A stretch of DNA of 5,135 nucleotides from JBGVMW01 sp045125095 (GTDB lineage: Bacteria; Bacillota; Clostridia; Lachnospirales; Lachnospiraceae), in contig JBGVMW010000199.1 in NCBI GenBank assembly GCA_045125095.1, positions 1 to 5,135 of the forward strand, given 5' to 3'. A model generated the notes under the pieces. It ran no database searches. It was not told where the DNA came from and was given only the letters and a program-made list of their open reading frames with translations. Both the position numbers and the translations under genes were made by a program. Below are positions 1 through 5,135 of this stretch, in pieces (the first letter of the stretch is position 1; each line of letters opens with the position of its first letter).

Positions 1-215
1 TTAGTTCACCGGAACGTTGGCATCGGTCTGCGTGGAACCTTCTGCCCCTGTCACTGGCGTACGGGTTGTCACTATGAGCATCCCTCGCGAAAAATCCCTT
101 AGTACCACTTACAGCTAAGTGCCCTGCCTCTGATAGCAAGCAACAGCCCCTCTCTATGCCGGACGGGCAACCAACATGATTAGCCCACGCACAAATCCGA
201 ATTTGCGTAATACTT
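1..215 (+). mobile_element. Possible right end of an IS200/IS605-type element (tnpB 3' tail / omega-RNA region), partial
   Basis: This stretch is clearly richer in G and C than everything after it, and the change to AT-rich host-like DNA occurs abruptly near 209-220. No plus-strand frame is open throughout: stops occur at 2-4, about 76-78 and about 100-102. It has dense structure potential instead: a perfect 6-bp stem with a CAGC loop at 106-121 and a bulged terminal hairpin at 187-208. In IS200/IS605 elements the 3' end of tnpB and the following right end encode a structured guide RNA (omega-RNA), and the right end carries an imperfect hairpin just inside the cleavage site. The arrangement here fits that pattern. 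No tnpB zinc-finger coding is visible, since it would lie upstream of the window. This is an inference; the alternatives are another structured RNA or the remnant of a different element. Confidence 0.35.
187..208 (+). other. Bulged hairpin at the edge of the GC-rich segment
   Basis: ACGCA and AAT, separated by a 2-nt CA bulge, pair with ATT and TGCGT around a CCGA loop, giving eight base pairs. It is not followed by a T-run suited to an intrinsic terminator (the sequence continues AATACTTAAAA). Its place at the compositional boundary is what suggests an IS200/IS605 right-end imperfect palindrome. The structure is read directly from the sequence; the role is inferred. Confidence 0.4.
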
Positions 216-225
216 AAAAATTACA

Positions 226-254
226 TTGACAACATATGTAAAATTTGTTAGACT
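226..254 (+). promoter_or_regulatory. Sigma-A-type promoter
   Basis: A perfect -35 box TTGACA (226-231) is separated by exactly 17 bp from a -10 box TAGACT (249-254). The -10 is preceded by TG at 246-247, an extended -10 motif. Transcription would start near 261, giving a leader of about 40 nt before the GTG start at 300. The promoter lies just outside the GC-rich segment and reads into the small membrane protein gene and probably on into secDF. Box sequences and spacing are seen directly; activity is inferred. Confidence 0.75.
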
Positions 255-278
255 ACATACAAATTTGTAATATGTTGT
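229..278. promoter_or_regulatory. Inverted repeat over the promoter, likely operator
   Basis: Two 20-nt arms (229-248 and 259-278) are inverted copies matching at 17 of 20 positions, mismatched only at positions 10-12 of the arm. The 10-nt spacer 249-258 contains the whole -10 box. The left arm also contains the end of the -35 box and the 8-bp palindrome ACATATGT (232-239). The right arm begins with the 10-bp palindrome ACAAATTTGT (259-268). Such symmetry centred on a -10 element is typical of a binding site for a dimeric or tetrameric repressor. Because the right arm lies mostly downstream of the predicted start site, an RNA hairpin role is less likely. No regulator gene is in the window, so the cognate protein is unknown. 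Confidence 0.6.
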
Positions 279-284
279 AGGATG

Positions 285-296
285 AAGGATGGTGAT
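285..296 (+). promoter_or_regulatory. Ribosome binding site that favours the GTG start at 300
   Basis: AAGGATGGTGAT resembles the Shine-Dalgarno consensus AGGAGGTGAT with one inserted T. The GG at 291-292 sits 7 nt before the GTG at 300, an ideal distance. It is 13 nt before the ATG at 306. The in-frame ATG at 282 has only an AGG directly touching it, which is too close to work well. Confidence 0.5.
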
Positions 297-299
297 ACT

Positions 300-731
300 G
301 TGAAGATGGATAAAATACGTCAGTGCAAAGCATTTGTTTTAATGCTGGTATTTATGGTTGTTGTTACAACTATTTATGTGTGTGGTTCCTTTTCAGTATT
401 ATCATTCGGGACAGAACAAAATATTATAACAGATGAGCAAAGTAGTGAAAAATTGGTTTCACAAAGTATTTATCAAAGAGACCAGTCATTAACTTTGGGA
501 TATTCAGGAATGCTGAAGAATATTTGTTACCGTAATACTGGAACAAATATGGATTCACAGTTACAGAATTTGTTAAGAGAATTCAAACTCTTTGCATTTG
601 CTATGCTGTTCGGTATAGCATTATTTCCAGAAGCATTTTTTTACATGTTGTCCAGTGCATTTGTCATACCAAATGCAGAACAGCGGCATATGTTAGAAGT
701 CATTCAAGACAAGGATGGTAAAAAGAAATAA
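300..731 (+). CDS. Unrecognised small membrane protein with two predicted transmembrane helices
   Basis: I do not recognise this family. From the GTG at 300 it is 143 residues; the in-frame ATGs at 282 and 306 are alternatives giving 149 or 141. A short basic N-terminus (KMDKIRQCK) precedes a hydrophobic helix at about residues 11-33. A polar loop of about 60 residues follows, rich in Ser, Gln and Asn. A second hydrophobic stretch lies at about 95-122 (FAFAMLFGIALF and following), and the tail is charged and ends in KDGKKK. The positive-inside rule predicts both ends in the cytoplasm and the loop outside. The first helix could instead be an uncleaved signal anchor. The gene follows a clear promoter and operator and precedes secDF by 86 bp in the same direction, with no terminator between, so cotranscription is likely. 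A Sec accessory role is possible by position only: it does not look like YajC, which has one helix and a large cytoplasmic domain. Confidence 0.8.
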   Translation: MKMDKIRQCKAFVLMLVFMVVVTTIYVCGSFSVLSFGTEQNIITDEQSSEKLVSQSIYQRDQSLTLGYSGMLKNICYRNTGTNMDSQLQNLLREFKLFAFAMLFGIALFPEAFFYMLSSAFVIPNAEQRHMLEVIQDKDGKKK

Positions 732-732
732 C

Positions 733-776
733 TCTATTCTTACTTTAAAAACAAAATTGAATATGTAAGAAAGAGA
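733..776 (+). other. Intergenic hairpin 1 before secDF
   Basis: CTCT and TTCTTAC (733-744, with A737 bulged) pair with GTAAGAAAGAG (766-776), making 11 pairs around an AT-rich 21-nt loop. It begins two bases after the stop codon of the small membrane protein gene. No T-run follows, so it does not look like a standard terminator. It may stabilise or separate the two parts of the transcript. Confidence 0.35.
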
Positions 777-777
777 G

Positions 778-804
778 TAACTATGAGGGTACTGAATAGT
801 TACG
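778..804 (+). other. Intergenic hairpin 2 directly upstream of the secDF ribosome binding site
   Basis: GTAACTAT (778-785) is a perfect 8-bp inverted copy of ATAGTTAC (797-804), with an 11-nt loop. The right arm ends two bases before the secDF Shine-Dalgarno AAAGAGGA (806-813). As RNA it could modulate ribosome access; as DNA it could be a protein site. The repeat is seen directly; function is inferred. Confidence 0.4.
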
Positions 805-817
805 AAAGAGGAAAAAA

Positions 818-2989
818 ATGAAACCAGGAAAGAAAATGTTAGCAGTGATCAGTTTATTGATTACAGCTTGTATTTTTGTTGCAATTTTCGGAATTGGTAA
901 AAATGTAAAGGGAATTGCGAAGATGCGGTTTGGCATTGATATTCGTGGTGGCGTGGAAGCAGTCTTAGAACCGGAAAATTACGAAGGAACGGTGAGAGAG
1001 GAAGATTTGGAGAGAGCGCGTGAAATTATTGAAATGCGTTTGGATTCAAAGAATATTACAGACCGTGAAGTAACCCTCGATGTGGAAGGCGGCTACATAA
1101 TTGTGCGTTTTCCTTGGAAATCAGACGAAACGGAATTTAATCCTGAAACTGCAATAGAAGAGTTAGGAGAGATGGCACAGCTTACGTTTCGTGATTCACA
1201 GGGAAATGTTCTACTGGAAGGAAAAAATATCCTTAGCAGTTCGGTACAACAGGATACTGCACAGAGAAATCACGAATATGTAGTAAGTTTGTCATTTGAC
1301 AAAGAAGGAAGTCAGATTTTCGAAAAAATAACAGGAGATCTGATTGGACAGCAATTAGCAATCTACATGGATGATACGATGATATCTTGTCCAACAGTAG
1401 AAAGTCAGATATCCGGTGGTGAAGCTGTCATAAATGGAATGGGAAGTTATGAGGAAGCGAAGGAATTATCGGAAAAGATAAATGCTGGAGCATTACCATT
1501 CTCACTGGCAACAACAAGCTTTAGCACAATTAGCCCCACCTTGGGTTATGATTCATTACAGATTATGGTAATAGCGGGAATCGTAGCGTTTGTGTTGGTA
1601 TGTATGTTTATGGTAGTGCGGTATAAGATGTTAGGAGTTGTGTCCTGCTTCACATTGCTGTTTCAGATGGTGTTGCAGCTATTATCGGTTTCCATTCCAC
1701 AGTATACACTGACGTTACCGGGTATTGCTGGTATTATCCTGTCTATGGGTATGGCGGTGGATGCCAACATTATTATCTATGAGAGAGTGGCAGAGGAGCT
1801 TAAGAAAGGAAATCGTATTCTCATGTCACTACTGAATGGTTATAAACGAGGATTTGTCTCTGTACTGGATGGAAATATTACAACGGCGATTGTTGCAGTT
1901 GTGCTGATGGTACTAGGTTCCGGCTCCATGTTGAGCTTTGGATATACGTTACTAGCAGGGATGGTTATTAATGTATTCATTGGTGTAACAGTATCAAAAA
2001 TAATTGCAAGATCACTCTTAACAATGCCAATTTTTGAAAACGAAAAATTATATTACAAAAAGAAACGGGAAAAAACATATCTGTTTTTTCAAAAACGATG
2101 GATATGTCTTGGTGTTACCAGTGTATTATTTTTGGTAGGTATTATTGGCTGTGGGGTAAAGGGTGTGCATTTAGATACCCAGTTTACCGGTGGTGTTGTG
2201 TTAGAGTACAGGATTACTGAGGAAGTGGATTTGAATCAAGTGAAATCTGCTGTAAAAAAGGTTACGGAACGAACGGTAACCGTACGGGAATCAAGTAGCA
2301 GGTTAGATGATTCTAAAAGTATTAAACTGACGTTTGCAGGCAATAGTGGCATGACACCGCAAACACAAAAAGAAATTACAGCCGCAGTGAAGTCTATTGC
2401 AGGTGAATCTACGACCAATTTGTCACAAACCTATGCAGTGGAACCTTATATTGGTGAGAAGGCCTTAAAAAATGCAGTGATAGCTATTGTAATATCATTT
2501 CTGCTTATGATGATATATATAGGAATTCGTTTTTCTGTATTGTCAGGATTATTGGCAGGTGTGGCAGCGTTGGTAGCATTACTCCACGATGTTTGTATAG
2601 TATTTTTCGCATTTGTGGTGTTTGGTTTCCCGCTCAATGATGCGTTTGTTGCAGTGGTGCTGACGATTATCGGTTATTCCATCAACGATACTATCGTTGT
2701 GTATGACAGAATACGTGAAAACAGAACGGAAAATAAAAAAATTGGAATGGTGGAACTGATGAATACCAGCGTTTCGCAAGTGCTGGCAAGGTCATTAAAT
2801 ACTTCCATTACTACGATTCTTTGTGTACTTACTATTTTAGTGGCAGCTTTTATCAGGCAGATAGATTCTATTATAGAATTTTCTTTGCCGATGCTGTTCG
2901 GATTAATAAGTGGATGTTATTCATCCATATTTATTGCAAGTATATTATGGATGTTATTTGAGAGGATGAAAGAGAAAAAAAGAAAATAA
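818..2989 (+). CDS. secDF: Fused protein translocase subunit SecDF
   Basis: SecDF is the RND-family partner of SecYEG that uses the ion motive force to pull secreted proteins out of the translocon. At 723 residues it matches single-chain SecDF proteins of Gram-positive bacteria. SecD half: first helix about 7-26; signature FGIDIRGG at 38-45; extracytoplasmic P1 domain to about 240, including IGQQLAIYMDD and the GALP motif; then five helices. These include LPGIAGIILSMGMAVDAN, where Asp315 aligns with the conserved ion-relay aspartate. A basic cytoplasmic linker (about 402-427) leads to the SecF half: helix at about 429-446, FTGG at 456-459, the P4 domain to about 545, and five helices from 551. 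GYSINDTIVVYDRIREN spans 619-635, with conserved Asp624 and Arg631. All expected functional residues are present. The start is set by AAAGAGGA at 806-813. It lies 18 bp before the Na/Pi gene. No yajC or scfAB neighbours are visible. Family assignment is secure; ion specificity (proton or sodium) cannot be read here. Confidence 0.97.
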   Translation: MKPGKKMLAVISLLITACIFVAIFGIGKNVKGIAKMRFGIDIRGGVEAVLEPENYEGTVREEDLERAREIIEMRLDSKNITDREVTLDVEGGYIIVRFPWKSDETEFNPETAIEELGEMAQLTFRDSQGNVLLEGKNILSSSVQQDTAQRNHEYVVSLSFDKEGSQIFEKITGDLIGQQLAIYMDDTMISCPTVESQISGGEAVINGMGSYEEAKELSEKINAGALPFSLATTSFSTISPTLGYDSLQIMVIAGIVAFVLVCMFMVVRYKMLGVVSCFTLLFQMVLQLLSVSIPQYTLTLPGIAGIILSMGMAVDANIIIYERVAEELKKGNRILMSLLNGYKRGFVSVLDGNITTAIVAVVLMVLGSGSMLSFGYTLLAGMVINVFIGVTVSKIIARSLLTMPIFENEKLYYKKKREKTYLFFQKRWICLGVTSVLFLVGIIGCGVKGVHLDTQFTGGVVLEYRITEEVDLNQVKSAVKKVTERTVTVRESSSRLDDSKSIKLTFAGNSGMTPQTQKEITAAVKSIAGESTTNLSQTYAVEPYIGEKALKNAVIAIVISFLLMMIYIGIRFSVLSGLLAGVAALVALLHDVCIVFFAFVVFGFPLNDAFVAVVLTIIGYSINDTIVVYDRIRENRTENKKIGMVELMNTSVSQVLARSLNTSITTILCVLTILVAAFIRQIDSIIEFSLPMLFGLISGCYSSIFIASILWMLFERMKEKKRK

Positions 2990-3007
2990 CATTTATGAGG
3001 AAAGATT

Positions 3008-4642
3008 ATGAGCATAACAGATATTTTTGGTTTATTAGGTGGACTGGCGTTATTTTTGTATGGAATGCAGATGATGAGTTCCGGTCTGGAAGCAGCAGCA
3101 GGAAATAAAATGAAACAGATTTTAGAGCGTTTGACGGCGAATCGCATCTTAGGAGTTGTAGTGGGTGCTGGTATTACAGCTGTAATCCAATCATCTTCTG
3201 CAACAACAGTAATGGTGGTCGGGTTTGTAAATTCAGGAATGATGACGCTCCGTCAGGCAGTATGGATTATTATGGGTGCCAACATTGGTACAACAATAAC
3301 AGGGCAGTTGATTGCTCTTGATATTGCACAGATAGCGCCTGTAATTGTATTTGCAGGTGTGATGTTGATTATGATGTTTAAAGAACAGAAAGTGCACCAT
3401 ATCGGTAACATTCTGGCGGGTCTGGGTGTGCTGTTTATTGGTATGAATATGATGGGAGATTCTATGGCACCGCTTAAGGAATCGGAAGGTTTTGTAAGTA
3501 TTATGACAGGCTTTTCTAATCCGGTGTTTGGTATTTTAGCAGGTGCATTATTCACAGCTGTTATACAATCTTCATCTGCTTCTGTTGGAATTTTACAGAC
3601 GTTAGCTGCAAGTGGCGTGATACCATTTTCCAGTGCAGTGTATGTGTTGTTTGGACAGAATATTGGTACTTGCATTACAGCATTGCTTGCATCTGTTGGA
3701 ACCAATATCAATGCGAAGAGAACAACTGTAATACACTTGTCATTTAATGTAATAGGAACAATACTATTCACGATATTTTGTATAACGACACCTTTAAGTA
3801 CGTGGGTAGGTGGATTGACGCCGGATAACCCGGCAGCCCAGTTGGCAAATATGCATACCATTTTTAATGTGGTAACGACGCTGCTATTATTGCCATTTGG
3901 AAGTGGGTTGGTAGTGTTATCTGAGAAAATATTACGCGGTGACGTGAAGGAAAAGATGAAAGAAGATGGGCTTATATATATACAGAACGTAACGAATCAT
4001 AATATAGGAGGGACTGCTATCCATTTAGAACAGCTTCAAAATGAAATTATGCACATGTTGATGGTTGCGAAAGAAAATGTATCGGCAGGCTTTGAAGCAT
4101 TTCGGGATGGCGACAGCTCCTTGTTGGAATCAATTGAAGCAAGAGAGAATTATGTAGATTTCTTAAATAAGGAAATATCTCAGTATATATCAAAAATGAT
4201 TGTGCATGAATCAGATGAAACAGGGGGAACTGTGTTCAATGATTACTATAAAATTACGGGAAATATTGAACGTATCAGTGACCATGCTATGAATATCAGC
4301 GGGTATTCAAAAATATTAGAGGAAAAGAAGATTCGGTTTTCTGATTCGGCTATTGAAGAAATAGGCGAAATGCAGGATATCTGTGATACATTGCTGACTA
4401 TGTTGTTGGAGAACAAGATGAGTGATGTAGACGACATTTGCAAGATATCTGCATTAGAACAGAAAATTGATGATATGACCTTGACTTACCGGAATGAAAT
4501 GTTAGCAAGATTGAAAGAAGGAAGTTGTTCTGGTGATGGCAGTATCATTTATTCTGAGATGTTGACTGATTTTGAGAGAATTGGTGACCATGCATTAAAC
4601 ATTGCTCAGTTGTTTGCAGACATAAAACTGGTGAAAAATTAA
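3008..4642 (+). CDS. Na/Pi-cotransporter family protein with C-terminal PhoU-like domain
   Basis: This is a membrane carrier of the sodium-dependent phosphate symporter (PF02690) family, 544 residues, usual for the bacterial form with a PhoU tail. The carrier part (about 1-305) has the diagnostic inverted duplication. Repeat one carries AVIQSSSATT (QSSS at 61-64) and GANIGTTIT at 90-98; repeat two carries AVIQSSSAS (QSSS at 187-190) and GQNIGTCIT at 216-224. The QSSS motifs form the substrate and ion site in the family. From about 335 the protein is soluble and helical, with two PhoU-type metal-binding E-x-x-x-D motifs: NIERISDHAMNI (Glu421, Asp425) and DFERIGDHALNIA (Glu523, Asp527). The start has a strong GAGGAAAG at 2997-3004. 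Being 18 bp after secDF, it should be translated from the same mRNA, and a strong terminator follows. Phosphate import or export by Na+ symport is the family expectation; other anions, or a role in phosphate signalling, cannot be excluded. Confidence 0.95.
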   Translation: MSITDIFGLLGGLALFLYGMQMMSSGLEAAAGNKMKQILERLTANRILGVVVGAGITAVIQSSSATTVMVVGFVNSGMMTLRQAVWIIMGANIGTTITGQLIALDIAQIAPVIVFAGVMLIMMFKEQKVHHIGNILAGLGVLFIGMNMMGDSMAPLKESEGFVSIMTGFSNPVFGILAGALFTAVIQSSSASVGILQTLAASGVIPFSSAVYVLFGQNIGTCITALLASVGTNINAKRTTVIHLSFNVIGTILFTIFCITTPLSTWVGGLTPDNPAAQLANMHTIFNVVTTLLLLPFGSGLVVLSEKILRGDVKEKMKEDGLIYIQNVTNHNIGGTAIHLEQLQNEIMHMLMVAKENVSAGFEAFRDGDSSLLESIEARENYVDFLNKEISQYISKMIVHESDETGGTVFNDYYKITGNIERISDHAMNISGYSKILEEKKIRFSDSAIEEIGEMQDICDTLLTMLLENKMSDVDDICKISALEQKIDDMTLTYRNEMLARLKEGSCSGDGSIIYSEMLTDFERIGDHALNIAQLFADIKLVKN

Positions 4643-4662
4643 ATAAAATAATAGGATGAGTG

Positions 4663-4704
4663 ACAGCATCGAATGTAGAGAAATCTGCGTTTGGTGCTGT
4701 TTTT
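4663..4704 (+). terminator. Strong intrinsic terminator of the secDF operon
   Basis: A 17-bp continuous stem (4663-4679 with 4684-4700, including several G-U pairs) closes on a GAAA tetraloop and runs into TTTTT at 4700-4704. It begins 20 bp after the stop codon of the Na/Pi gene. The outer part ACAGCATC/GGTGCTGT is the most GC-rich section. Both the long uninterrupted stem and the stable GNRA loop support a genuine terminator. Confidence 0.92.
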
Positions 4705-4764
4705 ATATACCAGTTATTTAATTTACGATGTACCAGGAAATCACAACGGTTTATTATGTTATAT

Positions 4765-4793
4765 AAAAATCTGGACTCCTAAAGAAGTCCAGA
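4765..4793 (-). terminator. Intrinsic terminator of the minus-strand repeat gene
   Basis: TCTGGACT (4770-4777) and AGTCCAGA (4786-4793) form a perfect 8-bp stem with an 8-nt loop. On the minus strand the stem is followed by TTTTT (4765-4769), so it stops transcription arriving from the right. It lies about 30 bp beyond the stop codon of the minus-strand gene. The plus side lacks a T-run, so it is not bidirectional. Confidence 0.88.
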
Positions 4794-4824
4794 CATAAAT
4801 CCTTGTTATGACAATAGTATTTAC

Positions 4825-5135
4825 TTAGTTTTGAATCGGTGCACTTTGATTACTTTCTAACAATGCATGTAGGCGCGCAATTTCTTTTGCTTGTTGCTCA
4901 AGTTGTTGTTCCTGCTGCTCAAGTTGTTGTTCCTGCTGCTCAAGTTGTTGTTCCTGTTGCTCAAGTTGTTGTTCCTGCTGCTCAAGTTGTTGTTCCTGCT
5001 GCTCAAGTTGTTGTTCCTGCTGCTCAAGTTGTTGTTCCTGCTGCTCAAGTTGTTGTTCCTGTTGCTCAAGTTGTTGTTCCTGTTGCTCAAGTTGTTGTTC
5101 CTGTTGCTCAAGTTGTTGTTCCTGTTGCTCAAGTT
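4825..5135 (-). CDS. Partial C-terminus of a heptad-repeat protein, possibly an Rpn/PD-(D/E)XK nuclease-like family member
   Basis: Only the last 102 residues or so are visible; the start lies beyond the right edge. In the frame chosen the protein is a run of LEQQEQQ heptads ending in LEQQAKEIARLHALLESNQ and SAPIQN, with the stop at 4825-4827. This frame is preferred over the overlapping NLSNRNN frame because it yields a plausible coiled coil, the unique tail also looks like coiled coil (EIARLHALLES), and a well-placed terminator follows. Only one Leu per heptad with Gln/Glu elsewhere would give a weak, very hydrophilic coil or a flexible helix. Tails of the type KEIARLRALLE after Gln/Glu-rich heptads are, from memory, common in Rpn-family (PD-(D/E)XK transposase-like) proteins of gut Clostridia. 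No catalytic domain is in view, so that assignment is tentative; another coiled-coil protein is equally possible. Confidence 0.7.
   Translation of the reverse strand, partial: LEQQEQQLEQQEQQLEQQEQQLEQQEQQLEQQEQQLEQQEQQLEQQEQQLEQQEQQLEQQEQQLEQQEQQLEQQEQQLEQQAKEIARLHALLESNQSAPIQN
4897..5135. repeat. 21-bp tandem repeat (minisatellite), 11 complete copies plus a partial
   Basis: CTCAAG recurs exactly every 21 bp at 4897, 4918, 4939 and so on to 5128, giving 11 full units and an 8-bp start of a twelfth cut by the window edge. The copies are identical except for one silent position, CTG or TTG on the plus strand (CAG or CAA for Gln). The order from 4897 is C C T C C C C T T T T at that base. Since 21 is a multiple of 3, gain or loss of units keeps the reading frame and changes protein length by seven residues. 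The near-identity points to recent slippage or recombination. The array may continue past the window. Confidence 0.97.

Noticed and set aside
1..192. Possible 5' end of a group II intron on the minus strand, because GTGCG occurs at 188-192 read in reverse
   Set aside because: Five bases are too little. I could not recognise domain I pairing or conserved group II segments in the following sequence.
1..212. A minus-strand frame open across the whole GC-rich segment (reading roughly ITQIRICAWANHVGC onwards)
   Set aside because: It has no ATG or ribosome binding site in view, an odd Cys/Arg/Gly-rich composition, and no recognised domain; it is probably chance openness in GC-rich structured DNA.
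758..785. Possible extra promoter for secDF (TTGAAT, 16 bp, AACTAT)
   Set aside because: Both boxes are weak, and the -10 falls inside the 778-804 inverted repeat. The strong promoter at 226 can account for transcription.
3253..3861. Long minus-strand open frame inside the Na/Pi gene
   Set aside because: It is the antisense shadow of a clear, motif-rich gene and has no recognisable protein features.
4656..4721. Tiny plus-strand reading frame starting MSDSIECRE after an AGG
   Set aside because: It lies across the terminator stem and T-run and would be about 21 residues long.
4897..5135. CRISPR array or similar repeat-spacer locus
   Set aside because: The 21-bp units are contiguous with no unique spacers, and they encode regular heptads in frame.

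Overview
This window looks like chromosomal DNA of a low-GC Gram-positive bacterium, most likely a clostridial or Lachnospiraceae-type Firmicute. The evidence is AT-rich coding sequence, strong AGGAGG-like ribosome binding sites, a fused SecDF translocase subunit, and a Clostridia-style Na/Pi-cotransporter with a C-terminal PhoU domain. No taxonomic marker gene is present, so this rests on style and gene content.

Layout. Positions 1 to about 215 are visibly more GC-rich than the rest, hold no complete gene, and end in a bulged hairpin. I read this tentatively as the right end (tnpB 3' tail / omega-RNA region) of an IS200/IS605-type element. Right after it, at 226-254, is a good sigma-A promoter (TTGACA, 17 bp, TAGACT, extended -10 TG). 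It is embedded in a 20+10+20 bp inverted repeat (229-278) that looks like an operator. It drives a small unrecognised membrane protein (300-731), then a leader with two hairpins (733-804), then secDF (818-2989) and a Na/Pi-cotransporter family gene with a PhoU tail (3008-4642). The last two genes are 18 bp apart and almost certainly cotranscribed. A strong 17-bp-stem intrinsic terminator (4663-4704) ends the set.

The right end of the window is convergent. A minus-strand intrinsic terminator (4765-4793) serves a minus-strand gene of which only the C-terminal part is visible (stop at 4825, running off the window at 5135). Its visible part is almost entirely a near-perfect 21-bp tandem repeat encoding LEQQEQQ heptads. 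It is followed by a unique coiled-coil-like tail resembling the C-terminus of Rpn/PD-(D/E)XK nuclease-like proteins (tentative).

How the genes may work together: SecDF uses an ion gradient to pull exported proteins across the membrane, and the Na/Pi family protein is an ion-coupled anion carrier with a regulatory PhoU-like domain. The small two-helix protein before secDF could be a translocase accessory or an unrelated passenger. The most notable items are the operator-like palindrome over the promoter, the unrecognised membrane protein, the heptad minisatellite and the possible omega-RNA end abutting the promoter. I see no convincing complete new system inside the window.
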